NCBI GenBank assembly: GCA_002451465.1
Contig: DKCJ01000024.1
Coordinates: 1-21,553, forward strand
Direction: 5' to 3'
Length of the DNA: 21,553 bases
DNA from: Caryophanales bacterium UBA6877
Lineage (GTDB): Bacteria; Bacillota_I; Bacilli_A; RFN20; CAG-826
The translations under genes and the position numbers were made by a program. The notes beneath the pieces were generated by a model. The model made no database searches. It was not told the DNA's origin and saw only the letters and a program-made list of their open reading frames with translations. Below are positions 14,196 to 21,553 of this stretch, piece by piece. Position 1 is the stretch's first letter. Each line of letters starts with the position of its first letter.

Positions 14196-15711
14196 CTATT
14201 ATTTCCTTAGTATTATAGGCTTCAATTTTTTCACCAATATTGCCTTTTAATATTACATTTTTTAAATGTAATTTATTTACATAATAAGCAACAAATCCTT
14301 TTCTTGAACAAACTTCCGCATCACACATCATTATAGGTTTACCTTCTTTTGCATTGTTATTAAAAGAAAATGTAGAATCAATAATATTAATTTCTTCGAT
14401 AAATTGTTCTGGCAAACCATAAAAATAACCTGCCGCAAATTCACAATTGGTAGCTTCAATATTTTTAAATGTGAACTTACCTAGATAAGGTGTACGATCA
14501 TCAATAGGTAACTTTTCTTTTGTTTGAACGTAATTTGTTTTACCATCTGGATCACAAAAATAAAACATATTCATCGTAATTGGTGTTAATACTCCATCCA
14601 TTTTTATATTTTTAAAAAGAATATTGTCAATTCGGCAAATATCACCTCGTCCTCTTCTAACTTTAATTCTTAAACCGCGATCTGTATGATCAAAAAAGCA
14701 TCTTTCACAATCTAAATTTTCTAAACCTCGAGAAATTTCACTCCCAAGAGCAATTGCTCCATGGCCATATTGCATCCAACAATTTCTAATTGTTATGTTT
14801 TTAGAAACTTCTTCGTGCATTCTAGCAAGATCTAATTTACCTGATTTAATAGAAATGCAATCATCACCAACCGAGAAATGAACACCAATTATCTTACAAT
14901 CTTCAACAAATTGTGGATCTATTCCATCAGTGTTTGGGCTATCCTTTGGGTTTTCAATATATAAATTAAAAAATGAAATATTTTTAGCAAAATAAGGATG
15001 AATTGTCCAACAAGGACTATTTTTGATAGTTAAACTATCTAAAACGATATTCTCCGAATTATTAATAAAAACAAGATGAGGCCTTACATATGGTAAATTT
15101 TTAACATCAATCCACCAAGGACCAAGTTCAGCTCTTCCATCAATTGTTCCTTCACCAATTAAGGAAACATTTTTCGCATCAGTAATATTTATAATGGAAA
15201 GAAGCATATAACGAGGTGTTCCTTCAAAAACACCTCTCTCAATACGCTTATCATTGATTATTTCAAAAGGTGGAATAACTTTATAATTATCTTTATTAAT
15301 ATCACCAATTATCTTTGCATCTTTTTTAAGATAAACTGTTAAATTACTTTTTAATTTTAAAGATGTAATTAAATATGTTCCTTTTTCAAATACCAAAAGA
15401 CTATCATTTTTACATGAATCAATTAAAGATTGCAATTCTTTAGTAACGTTTCTAATTCCATCATTTTCGATAAATTTAGTGTTTTTAATTTCACTAACTT
15501 TTTTTGTTTTAAAACTAATTTTTTCATTTAAAGCTTCAACTTCGTATTCTTTATTTGGTTCAAGTCCATAAATAGAAAATGCGTTAGTTTTGCAATCTTT
15601 AATTTTTAATTTACCATTAATATAAACATCAAAAAAATTATTAGAAAAATAAATTGAATCATTTTCTAATTCAAGCGTTACACTAACTGGTGAAATATAT
15701 AAAATTTTCAT
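14188..15711 (-). CDS. Polygalacturonase (GH28), probably exo-acting, cytoplasmic
   Basis: A 507-aa right-handed beta-helix GH28 enzyme. It has an N-terminal fibronectin-III-like domain (about 1-72, YISPVSVTLEL... EPNKEYEVEALN), then the helix. All four family motifs are present: NTDGID (260-265, Asp262), GDDC (282-285, Asp283/Asp284), GHG (316-318, His317) and RIK (348-350). The fibronectin-like domain plus GH28 recalls exo-polygalacturonases that act from the non-reducing end. There is no signal peptide, so it should hydrolyse imported oligogalacturonides to galacturonate for UxaC. Its ATG overlaps the upstream stop by 4 bp (ATGA). Endo- versus exo-action, and rhamnogalacturonan hydrolase activity, cannot be separated from sequence alone. 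Confidence 0.92.
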   Translation of the reverse strand: MKILYISPVSVTLELENDSIYFSNNFFDVYINGKLKIKDCKTNAFSIYGLEPNKEYEVEALNEKISFKTKKVSEIKNTKFIENDGIRNVTKELQSLIDSCKNDSLLVFEKGTYLITSLKLKSNLTVYLKKDAKIIGDINKDNYKVIPPFEIINDKRIERGVFEGTPRYMLLSIINITDAKNVSLIGEGTIDGRAELGPWWIDVKNLPYVRPHLVFINNSENIVLDSLTIKNSPCWTIHPYFAKNISFFNLYIENPKDSPNTDGIDPQFVEDCKIIGVHFSVGDDCISIKSGKLDLARMHEEVSKNITIRNCWMQYGHGAIALGSEISRGLENLDCERCFFDHTDRGLRIKVRRGRGDICRIDNILFKNIKMDGVLTPITMNMFYFCDPDGKTNYVQTKEKLPIDDRTPYLGKFTFKNIEATNCEFAAGYFYGLPEQFIEEINIIDSTFSFNNNAKEGKPIMMCDAEVCSRKGFVAYYVNKLHLKNVILKGNIGEKIEAYNTKEIIDE

Positions 15712-16214
15712 TTAGCACCTCTCGATTTAATTTTTTTGATTAATAACCTAATTAAATAAACAATAGTTAATAAAATTGCATCAACTAGTAAAGCTACAAA
15801 AGCTTGACTTAATGGCTCTTGAAATAACCAACTTGAACTTTTAATAATTTTCACAAAAGCAACACATATATAAGCAGTTATAAAAAATACTACTATTTCA
15901 AAAACTATATTAATTAATAAAGACAAAATGTTTTTTGATTTATAAATAATGTAATTATCATGTTCATGTTCTTCATTTTCCATCATTAATAATAAATTTC
16001 CATACATAAAATCAAAAACTACACCGCCTATAAGTCCGCTTACTATGGCTAGCATTTCACCCTGAACTTTTAAGCCCATCCCAACAAAAAAGAAAATCGC
16101 ACCATAAAACCAATATTTTAATAATATTGCTTTTACTGGATAAGGAATTTTAGATAAAAAACTAGGTTTTTGGTATTCTTTTATTTCCTTATTCGATGTT
16201 TTTTCTTTTTTCAT
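15708..16214 (-). CDS. Unrecognised four-helix membrane protein (168 aa)
   Basis: I do not recognise the family. A Lys-rich cytoplasmic N-terminus (about 25 residues) is followed by four hydrophobic segments (about 28-50, 53-76, 97-121 and 138-160) and a basic C-terminal tail, so both ends should face the cytoplasm. The loop between helices 2 and 3 has an acidic/His cluster, ENEEHEHD (79-86), that might bind a metal. It starts 3 bp after the preceding membrane-protein gene and its TGA stop overlaps the GH28 ATG. It is therefore translated with the pectin genes and plausibly belongs to the uptake system, though no permease motif is visible. Confidence 0.75.
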   Translation of the reverse strand: MKKEKTSNKEIKEYQKPSFLSKIPYPVKAILLKYWFYGAIFFFVGMGLKVQGEMLAIVSGLIGGVVFDFMYGNLLLMMENEEHEHDNYIIYKSKNILSLLINIVFEIVVFFITAYICVAFVKIIKSSSWLFQEPLSQAFVALLVDAILLTIVYLIRLLIKKIKSRGAK

Positions 16215-16217
16215 ATA

Positions 16218-16832
16218 TTAAATGGCCTTAAATGTAACTTTCTTTAATTGTTTTTGAACAAATGGAGCAGTTGCAACAAAAACACCTGATGTTATACTAA
16301 GAATGATATGAATCAACAATAATGTATTGGTTTGTCTTGCATATGAAACAAATTCTTGAATAACAAGATCTTCTGGTTTTTGATATAAAGCCAATAATTC
16401 ATCATATAAGTTTATTTGATTCGCTTTAAAAACAAAAAGCAACAAAAATAAGTTAATTGTCCAAAGAGTAAAAAATATAATTAACATCACAACTGGTCTT
16501 TTTTCGCCATATTTTTTTATTGTATATTGTAAATATGCGATGCTATATAAGATGGTAAATAAAGTTATTATAAATAAAAATATGCAATTATATGGCCAAA
16601 AAATACTAAAAATAGTCTTTAAAAAACTAGGGAGAGATGCAACAACACCGTTTTCAGGATTAATACTTGAAAAATTTAAATCTAATCTTGAAAAAGCTGG
16701 AGAAAAAATGAAGAGCGAACATAAAAATTGTAAAGTTGCAAGAAATACAAAAAATAATGGGATAACATAATAATTTCTCTTAATTGCAATGAGTTTTTTT
16801 CTTAATATAAATTTGAAATTTTGTTTTTCCAT
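16218..16832 (-). CDS. Unrecognised four-helix membrane protein (204 aa)
   Basis: I do not recognise the family. A short basic N-terminus leads into four hydrophobic segments (about 21-45, 75-103, 113-136 and 169-190) and a basic tail. Two loops of about 30 residues (46-74 and 137-168) would lie outside the membrane if both ends are inside. The EAA-type cytoplasmic loop expected of a MalF/MalG permease is absent and the protein is too short for that family. It starts 8 bp after the ATPase stop with TAGGA upstream and is followed by another small membrane protein. The position suggests a role with the transporter. DUF624/YesL was considered because YesL occurs in rhamnogalacturonan loci, but I see no match. 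Confidence 0.75.
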   Translation of the reverse strand: MEKQNFKFILRKKLIAIKRNYYVIPLFFVFLATLQFLCSLFIFSPAFSRLDLNFSSINPENGVVASLPSFLKTIFSIFWPYNCIFLFIITLFTILYSIAYLQYTIKKYGEKRPVVMLIIFFTLWTINLFLLLFVFKANQINLYDELLALYQKPEDLVIQEFVSYARQTNTLLLIHIILSITSGVFVATAPFVQKQLKKVTFKAI

Positions 16833-16840
16833 AATATTTC

Positions 16841-17920
16841 CTACCTAATTCTATTTGTAGTTTCTTCATCAAAGAAACAAATTAAATCTTGATTAACATC
16901 AACTCTTAAAATGTCACCAATATTTTTATCAATCCAACCCTTAAGTTTTAATTTTAAGTTAACTGAACCATTGTGACATAAAAATAAAGTTGCACTACCT
17001 AAATGTTCAACTAAATCGACTACAAATTCGATTTTTCCAAATGGAATACTATGTTCTGGACGCGCTCCTAAACATATTTTTTTGCCAAAATATCCTTTTT
17101 CTTTTAATAATTTGGCTCTTTTTTCATCTAATTTAAATTTAATGTTTTCTTTAACAAAATAACCATCTTTGGTAATTTCTCCATGAATAAAATTCATAGG
17201 AGGATTTCCAATAAATGAAGCAACAAATATATTATTTGGTTCGCTATAAATTTCTAAAGGTGTGCCTATTTGTTGCACTTTACCCATCGACATAACAACA
17301 ATTCTATCAGCTAAAGTAAGCGCTTCTATTTGATCATGAGTAACATAAATCATTGTTGCACCAAGTTTTTGATGCAATAATTTTATTTCCCTACGCATAG
17401 AAACTCTTAATTTTGCATCTAAGTTACTAAGTGGTTCATCGAATAAGAAAACCTTTGGATTTCTAACAATAGCACGTCCAAGAGCTACTCTTTGTCTTTG
17501 ACCGCCAGATAATTGCTTAGGTTTTTTATTTAATTGTTCATTTAATTTTAAAATGTCAGCGGCATGCATGACTTTTTCATGAATTTCTTCTTTTGGAGTT
17601 TTTCTTAAAGTTAATGAAAAAGCCATATTTTGATAAATTGTCATATGAGCATATAAAGCATAATTTTGGAAAACCATAGCCATATCTCGATCTTTGCTAG
17701 CAAGATTAGTTACATCTTTTCCATCAAGAAAAGCTCTTCCTGTGGTAATTTCTTCAAGACCTGCAATCATTCTTAAAGTTGTTGATTTTCCACAACCTGA
17801 AGGCCCAACAATTACAATAAATTCGCCATCTTTAATATCAATATTAAAATCTTCGACAGCTAAAACTCCACCATTGGTGTCATATATTTTCTTTAAATGT
17901 TCTAATTTAAGTTCAGCCAT
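16841..17920 (-). CDS. Sugar ABC transporter ATP-binding protein (MsmK/UgpC family)
   Basis: A 359-aa CUT1-type ATPase. It has Walker A GPSGCGKST (39-47), Q-loop in VFQNYALY (Gln85), signature LSGGQRQRVALGRA (137-150), Walker B VFLFDEP (157-163), D-loop SNLD, switch His195, and a C-terminal TOBE-like regulatory domain (about 285-355). Such ATPases energise oligosaccharide importers and often serve several systems. I chose the ATG at 17920 (MAELKLEHLKKIYD), one base after the preceding stop and with AGGTGG upstream; a GTG at 17932 falls in the ribosome site. The binding protein is encoded in the same operon, but no canonical permease lies beside it. The permeases may be upstream of the window. 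Confidence 0.95.
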   Translation of the reverse strand: MAELKLEHLKKIYDTNGGVLAVEDFNIDIKDGEFIVIVGPSGCGKSTTLRMIAGLEEITTGRAFLDGKDVTNLASKDRDMAMVFQNYALYAHMTIYQNMAFSLTLRKTPKEEIHEKVMHAADILKLNEQLNKKPKQLSGGQRQRVALGRAIVRNPKVFLFDEPLSNLDAKLRVSMRREIKLLHQKLGATMIYVTHDQIEALTLADRIVVMSMGKVQQIGTPLEIYSEPNNIFVASFIGNPPMNFIHGEITKDGYFVKENIKFKLDEKRAKLLKEKGYFGKKICLGARPEHSIPFGKIEFVVDLVEHLGSATLFLCHNGSVNLKLKLKGWIDKNIGDILRVDVNQDLICFFDEETTNRIR

Positions 17921-17921
17921 A

Positions 17922-18710
17922 TTATTTACCACCTTTTAAATTTTGGAGATGTTCTTTTAATCTTCTTTCTTCTAGTAAACAAACAATTCCTGCAGAAATT
18001 AAACATAAACCAGCAGCTACCATTAAAATAACACAACTCATAAAACTTGCTGTGTCTAATCCAATAATTCCTGTATAACTTCCTTTATCAGCAAGCTTTG
18101 AATATTCAACAAATTTTAAATAATAAAATAATGGAATCCAAAAAATTCTTAAAACTTCCAAAACTCCTAAGCCAACAGCATAATATCCACCTTTTTTATC
18201 ATATGTTTTAGTTTTTTCAGAAATTAAAAATACTGTAAGCATAAATATGATATTAATTAATAAATCAATTCCTAATTGTACATTTGGAGTACAATTAACG
18301 CATTTATAAATTATTAAAAACATTGCAACATTCAAAATAATTGCAAATATACATAACCAAAAAGACAAAGAATTATTCTTGTAACGCATAATATCACTAT
18401 GAAGTTCATGAAGTTTCCCTTCGAGATCAAGGTTATAATATTTTTCTTCTAATCTGAGTTTTTCAATGTTTGTTAAACATTTATTATATTGTTCACTAGC
18501 TTTTAAAGCTTCTTTTTGCACTTTATTGAATTCTTTTTTAAAAGCTTTATCATTTTTCTTTTCAAGAGCTAAAACTTTATATTTAGCAAGTTTAGATGAA
18601 CTTTTATCAAATTTTTCTTTTAAAGAATCAACCATTGATTCAAGTTTTTTTATACGGAAAGTGGTTGCTTTTGATTTTTGTGTTATAAAAAATCTCTTAA
18701 TTTTATTCAT
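17922..18710 (-). CDS. Unrecognised coiled-coil membrane protein (262 aa)
   Basis: I do not recognise the family. The first 115 residues are highly charged, Lys/Glu/Leu-rich and probably a cytoplasmic coiled coil. Four hydrophobic segments follow (about 116-136, 146-164, 177-198 and 222-246) and then a short tail. The pair of cysteines in CVNC (137-140) lies at the outer end of the first helix. The ATG overlaps the upstream stop by 8 bp and has GAGGTG in front. The stop is one base before the ATPase start. That tight coupling to a transporter ATPase, and the large cytoplasmic coiled coil, suggest it assembles with the ATPase, but this is inference. Confidence 0.75.
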   Translation of the reverse strand: MNKIKRFFITQKSKATTFRIKKLESMVDSLKEKFDKSSSKLAKYKVLALEKKNDKAFKKEFNKVQKEALKASEQYNKCLTNIEKLRLEEKYYNLDLEGKLHELHSDIMRYKNNSLSFWLCIFAIILNVAMFLIIYKCVNCTPNVQLGIDLLINIIFMLTVFLISEKTKTYDKKGGYYAVGLGVLEVLRIFWIPLFYYLKFVEYSKLADKGSYTGIIGLDTASFMSCVILMVAAGLCLISAGIVCLLEERRLKEHLQNLKGGK

Positions 18711-19440
18711 CGATTCTCACCTCGCTTAAATCCATTGGTGGATTTTTCTTTTGATAAATAAATCTACCAATTAAATAACAAATTCCAATAACTGAAATAA
18801 CTAAAACACAAGCATAGATAACATAGCCAAGAATAAAATCCCATTTAAAATTATTATATGAATAATACTCAACCATTTCTTCTTTAGGAATATCATTTAA
18901 AAAATTTTCATAAGCATTAATAACATTATAATTAATATTGTATTTACAATAATTACTCCAAGCTGTTAAATAAATAAATCCATAAACGGCATTAAAAATG
19001 CCAAATATACAAGATGAACCGACAAAAAGATAATTAGTGAAATAATATATCTTTCTTTTTTGAGAATAAAATAAGAATGTTATTGCTGATAAAACAATAC
19101 CAATAAGTCCAAAATTAAATAATAAATGATTAAATTTTTGTAATTCACCACCATATCCATTGATTTCTTTTGCAAAACTTACAAAATAATGTAAGTCTAA
19201 ACCAAATATTTTTTCATTACGATAAGCATATGCATATTGATTATAATCTTCTCTCCAAACGCCATATAAAATTGCATTTGATTTAGAAAAAGATGCATCT
19301 AAAATATAAAAATCATAAAATGGTGTAAAAAATATTAAACTATAAACAAATAAAAATATCATTGAAAAAAAGATTAAAAAAACTATTGGTTTTTGTAATT
19401 TTAAAATGAGATTTTTATTTGTATTTGGATCTTTCTTCAT
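18703..19440 (-). CDS. Unrecognised four-helix membrane protein (245 aa)
   Basis: I do not recognise the family. The segments are an N-terminal tail, a helix at about 18-42, an aromatic-rich loop of about 60 residues (43-104) probably outside the cell, helices at about 106-125 and 131-160, a second Tyr/Asn-rich outer loop (161-199), and a final helix (200-227) with an acidic tail. The two outer loops are rich in Tyr, Trp and Asn, residues common in sugar-contact surfaces. I chose the ATG at 19440; GGAG lies 6 nt upstream, whereas a TTG at 19452 overlaps that site. It follows the binding-protein gene after a stable stem-loop, so it is a candidate membrane partner of the binding protein. Confidence 0.75.
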   Translation of the reverse strand: MKKDPNTNKNLILKLQKPIVFLIFFSMIFLFVYSLIFFTPFYDFYILDASFSKSNAILYGVWREDYNQYAYAYRNEKIFGLDLHYFVSFAKEINGYGGELQKFNHLLFNFGLIGIVLSAITFLFYSQKRKIYYFTNYLFVGSSCIFGIFNAVYGFIYLTAWSNYCKYNINYNVINAYENFLNDIPKEEMVEYYSYNNFKWDFILGYVIYACVLVISVIGICYLIGRFIYQKKNPPMDLSEVRIDE

Positions 19441-19453
19441 ATCGTTCTCCAAT

Positions 19454-19485
19454 ATATCTTAGAGCCACTTAAGGCTCTAAGATAT
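19454..19485. promoter_or_regulatory. Intergenic stem-loop after the sugar-binding protein gene
   Basis: ATATCTTAGAGCC and GGCTCTAAGATAT are perfectly complementary over 13 bp around ACTTAA. In the direction of the operon (minus) no U-tract follows; instead the GGAG ribosome site of the next gene comes 5 bases later. A U-tract is present only on the plus strand. It therefore looks like an mRNA-stability or processing hairpin, or a partial attenuator, rather than a full terminator. Confidence 0.65.
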
Positions 19486-19498
19486 GTCTTTTTTTAAA

Positions 19499-21553
19499 TT
19501 ATAATTTCATTACTTCGTAAGCTTCGTTATAAATTTTTACTAATCTTTCTAATTGTAAATCTATATTAACCCAATCAAGATAACCTTGTGCACTCTTTAA
19601 GGTTTCGGTAGAAGTTTTGCCACCAAATCCATAGACAACATAGTCATCCCAAATATTCCAAGCTTTACTTGAGCTATTTGAATTAATTTTATTTAAACCG
19701 CCCTTTTCAAGGTCTTGAACACTTGTTGCATCACCGGCAGTTAAATTGAATGTAGATGGAGTAATTGTATAGAATGGATCTTCGGTAAATTCAAGTTTAA
19801 CATGTTTAAATGTGCCAACTTTCATAGCGTGAGAAACAAGATCAACACCATATTTTGCGTTAGCAGCTGTGCATTGAGCTTCAACACCATAATTTTTAAC
19901 AGAACCAACATTTAAACCACCTCCAACGAATTTTCTAAAGAAGTTAGTATAATTTTTATTACCAATATCTTCATCTTTAAATTGTTCTAAAGTTTTTTCG
20001 CTTAATTGTGGAACGCCATCTTTAATTTCAGTATAGTATCCTTCACTCTTTGGACCACAAGTGTATAAAGCTTGTCCTTCTTCAGAGTATAAATAATCAA
20101 ATACTTTTAAGGCTTTAGCTAATTTAGCTTCATCGCTAACTATAGAAGCATTAATACACCATCCTTCAGTCTTAACACTTCTCCAACTTTCAGTGAATTG
20201 GAAATATTCATTTTCTTTCCATTCAGCAACAGCATTAATAATTGGCCTAAAATTATAGCTAGAAACTTTTAAAGAATTTTCATTTTCGTTAAGAGCGCCT
20301 TGTGATTGTGAATAATCATACATCATAAAGCCACAATAGACTTTGTCATCGACAGTAACACCATTACCATCAAATAATTTACTAGCATATTTACCATTAG
20401 TAACGCCATAATTTGATTTTTCATGATAATTTTTAGCAATTAAACCTTCTTCGTATAAAGCATTTAAATTACTAAGTAAACCAGTAATATCGCTTTCGCC
20501 TCTAGCATCATGAATCTTGCCATCTTTACCAACATAAAGATATCCACTTCTTGATTCAACGCCTCTAACTCCCCAAAGTTGACCAGCCCATCTATAAAGA
20601 TCAGCAATTCTTGAGTTGTTGTATTCTCTTGGAACATATACAACCATTTCAGTTTTATCGTTTCCAGTTAAAGCTTTTGGTGAAACCTTAACAAGTCTCA
20701 TTAATGCAACCATTTCATCTGCATCATATGAAGCATCAACACCTAAGAAAATATCAGATAATTTCTTATATTGAGTTCCATATTTATTAGTTAAATATTC
20801 TCTAAATTGTTTAACCATTACCTTAGAAGTTCTTTGAGCTTGTGGTAAAGCATTTTGTAAATCAACAATATTATCTGTCGCAGCTTTTGTTATTGTTTTA
20901 GTTTTTGTTGACTCAAGTGATTCAGGAACACTTACACTATAACTATTATCAGTTTTCTTAGTGTATTTATTGGTTGTCCATAAGGCACTATTCTCATCCC
21001 ATTCTACACTATTTAAATCGCTGTCTAAAAGTTTTTCAACAAAATCGGCTCTTAATAAAGTGTATTTTTCAACATCATTGAATCCATCAAAATATGGAGC
21101 GTAATAGATGGCATTTTTCTTACTATCTTTACTACTTGTAGTTTCAATTGATGCCTTAACGATAGGATTTTTCTCAAGGAATGATTTGAAATTTGGCATC
21201 TTATCAAGATATTCCTTTAAATCAAGAATTGTGCCAGTTTGTGTTCCATATTGAGAAATAATAGATACATTACCAACTGCGATATCAGCAAATTGATTAG
21301 TTTGCCAATTGTTTTTAAAGTAATCAACAGCTTTTCCACTAGAATCAGTTACATCATCAATTGTAAAGTTAAGTTCTTTTTGAAGAGCTTGCCAAACAGG
21401 TTTAAAGTCACCCTTTTTAATTTTGGTACCATTTGGTGTTTCATAATCAGTATCTTCCTCATACTTTAATCCTACACCTTTTTGATAATTAACAGACATT
21501 GTTAAAGTAGCATGTGTATCAGGTGTTGGATCTGGATCTGGTGTTGGATCTGG
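19499..21553 (-). CDS. Sugar-binding protein of an ABC transporter, N-terminus missing (partial)
   Basis: The open frame continues to the window edge, so the 684 visible residues are not the whole protein. The first visible residues form a Pro-Asp-Thr linker (PDPTPDPDPTPD), typical of the spacer after a lipoprotein signal peptide, which would lie to the right. The ATG at 21499 is internal. The body looks like a large extracellular solute-binding protein family 1 member: WQALQKELNFTIDD, DLKEYLDKMPNFKSFLEKNP, YRWAGQLWGVRG and FDYLYSEEGQALYTCGPKSEGY match the usual domain pattern. Aromatic residues are abundant, as expected for oligosaccharide binding. The genomic context points to pectic oligosaccharides. 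Ends in TAA; followed by a stem-loop and the unknown membrane genes. Confidence 0.88.
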   Translation of the reverse strand, partial: PDPTPDPDPTPDTHATLTMSVNYQKGVGLKYEEDTDYETPNGTKIKKGDFKPVWQALQKELNFTIDDVTDSSGKAVDYFKNNWQTNQFADIAVGNVSIISQYGTQTGTILDLKEYLDKMPNFKSFLEKNPIVKASIETTSSKDSKKNAIYYAPYFDGFNDVEKYTLLRADFVEKLLDSDLNSVEWDENSALWTTNKYTKKTDNSYSVSVPESLESTKTKTITKAATDNIVDLQNALPQAQRTSKVMVKQFREYLTNKYGTQYKKLSDIFLGVDASYDADEMVALMRLVKVSPKALTGNDKTEMVVYVPREYNNSRIADLYRWAGQLWGVRGVESRSGYLYVGKDGKIHDARGESDITGLLSNLNALYEEGLIAKNYHEKSNYGVTNGKYASKLFDGNGVTVDDKVYCGFMMYDYSQSQGALNENENSLKVSSYNFRPIINAVAEWKENEYFQFTESWRSVKTEGWCINASIVSDEAKLAKALKVFDYLYSEEGQALYTCGPKSEGYYTEIKDGVPQLSEKTLEQFKDEDIGNKNYTNFFRKFVGGGLNVGSVKNYGVEAQCTAANAKYGVDLVSHAMKVGTFKHVKLEFTEDPFYTITPSTFNLTAGDATSVQDLEKGGLNKINSNSSSKAWNIWDDYVVYGFGGKTSTETLKSAQGYLDWVNIDLQLERLVKIYNEAYEVMKL
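21518..21553 (-). repeat. Pro-Asp-Thr-coding short repeat
   Basis: Twelve codons alternating Pro-Asp and Pro-Thr (DNA units of CCAGAT and CCAACA) run to the window edge. They encode a flexible linker between the expected lipid anchor and the binding domain. The number of units probably continues beyond the window. Confidence 0.8.

Noticed and set aside
16218..16832. DUF624/YesL protein or a MalG-type permease
   Set aside because: Length and sequence lack the EAA loop, and no similarity to YesL is visible beyond being a small membrane protein in a rhamnogalacturonan locus.
19454..19485. Full intrinsic terminator after the binding-protein gene
   Set aside because: The U-tract is only on the plus strand, where no gene ends; in the operon direction the next ribosome site follows directly.
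21518..21553. Short direct repeats as a CRISPR or satellite array
   Set aside because: They are in-frame Pro-Asp/Pro-Thr codons of a lipoprotein linker, without spacers.

Overview
The window is a stretch of very AT-rich (roughly 70% A+T by eye) low-GC Gram-positive-like DNA. It suggests an uncultured or gut-associated Bacilli/Mollicutes-related lineage. The evidence is the 16S 5' end and Firmicutes-style rRNA leader, strong AGGAGG-type Shine-Dalgarno sites, and a KduD closest (from memory) to streptococcal gluconate-5-dehydrogenases. TGA is used here as a real stop (the DUF3137 gene, the 168-aa membrane gene), and every tryptophan I checked is TGG, so the standard bacterial code applies rather than the Mycoplasma code. 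Every gene but one lies on the minus strand.

Region 1 (1-2640, minus strand) holds the first 26 nt of a 16S rRNA gene with its leader and two tandem promoters. Next come a tRNA-Val(GAC) with its own promoter and terminator, an unrecognised six-helix membrane protein, an aldo/keto reductase interrupted by a single in-frame TGA, and a tRNA-Gly with a CCC anticodon. Region 2 (2640-5340, minus) holds lemA followed by a DUF3137-type partner, then a Bax-inhibitor-1/YccA-family membrane protein. An unexplained inverted-repeat element that looks like structured RNA lies between lemA and the Bax-inhibitor gene.

Region 3 (5350-9711) is a four-gene operon, kdgA-kdgK-kduI-kduD (minus), ending in a strong terminator. 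It is divergent from a cytoplasmic pectin methylesterase (plus). The 70-bp divergent promoter region contains a perfect 16-bp palindrome whose core matches the operator style of GntR/FadR-family uronate regulators. Region 4 (9781-21553+, minus) reads as one long operon of twelve genes with overlaps or gaps of a few bases. It runs from a partial sugar-binding lipoprotein with a Pro-Asp-Thr linker, through an intergenic stem-loop, two unknown membrane proteins, an MsmK/UgpC-type ATPase, two more unknown membrane proteins, a GH28 polygalacturonase, a PucR/CdaR-type HTH protein, a GntR/FCD regulator, a GH105 unsaturated rhamnogalacturonyl hydrolase and UxaC, to a CE12 rhamnogalacturonan acetylesterase. 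It stops at a terminator shared with the convergent pectinesterase.

Together regions 3 and 4 form a pectin-utilisation locus that appears to import oligosaccharides and finish their breakdown inside the cell. None of the carbohydrate-active enzymes has a visible signal peptide and no polysaccharide lyase is present. GH28, CE8, CE12 and GH105 would release galacturonate and 4-deoxy-5-keto-uronate. UxaC feeds the saturated branch and KduI/KduD the unsaturated branch. Both branches meet at 2-keto-3-deoxygluconate, which KdgK and KdgA convert to pyruvate and glyceraldehyde-3-phosphate. UxaB and UxaA, and recognisable MalF/MalG-type permeases, are not in the window. The most novel content is the set of four unrecognised membrane proteins flanking the ATPase.
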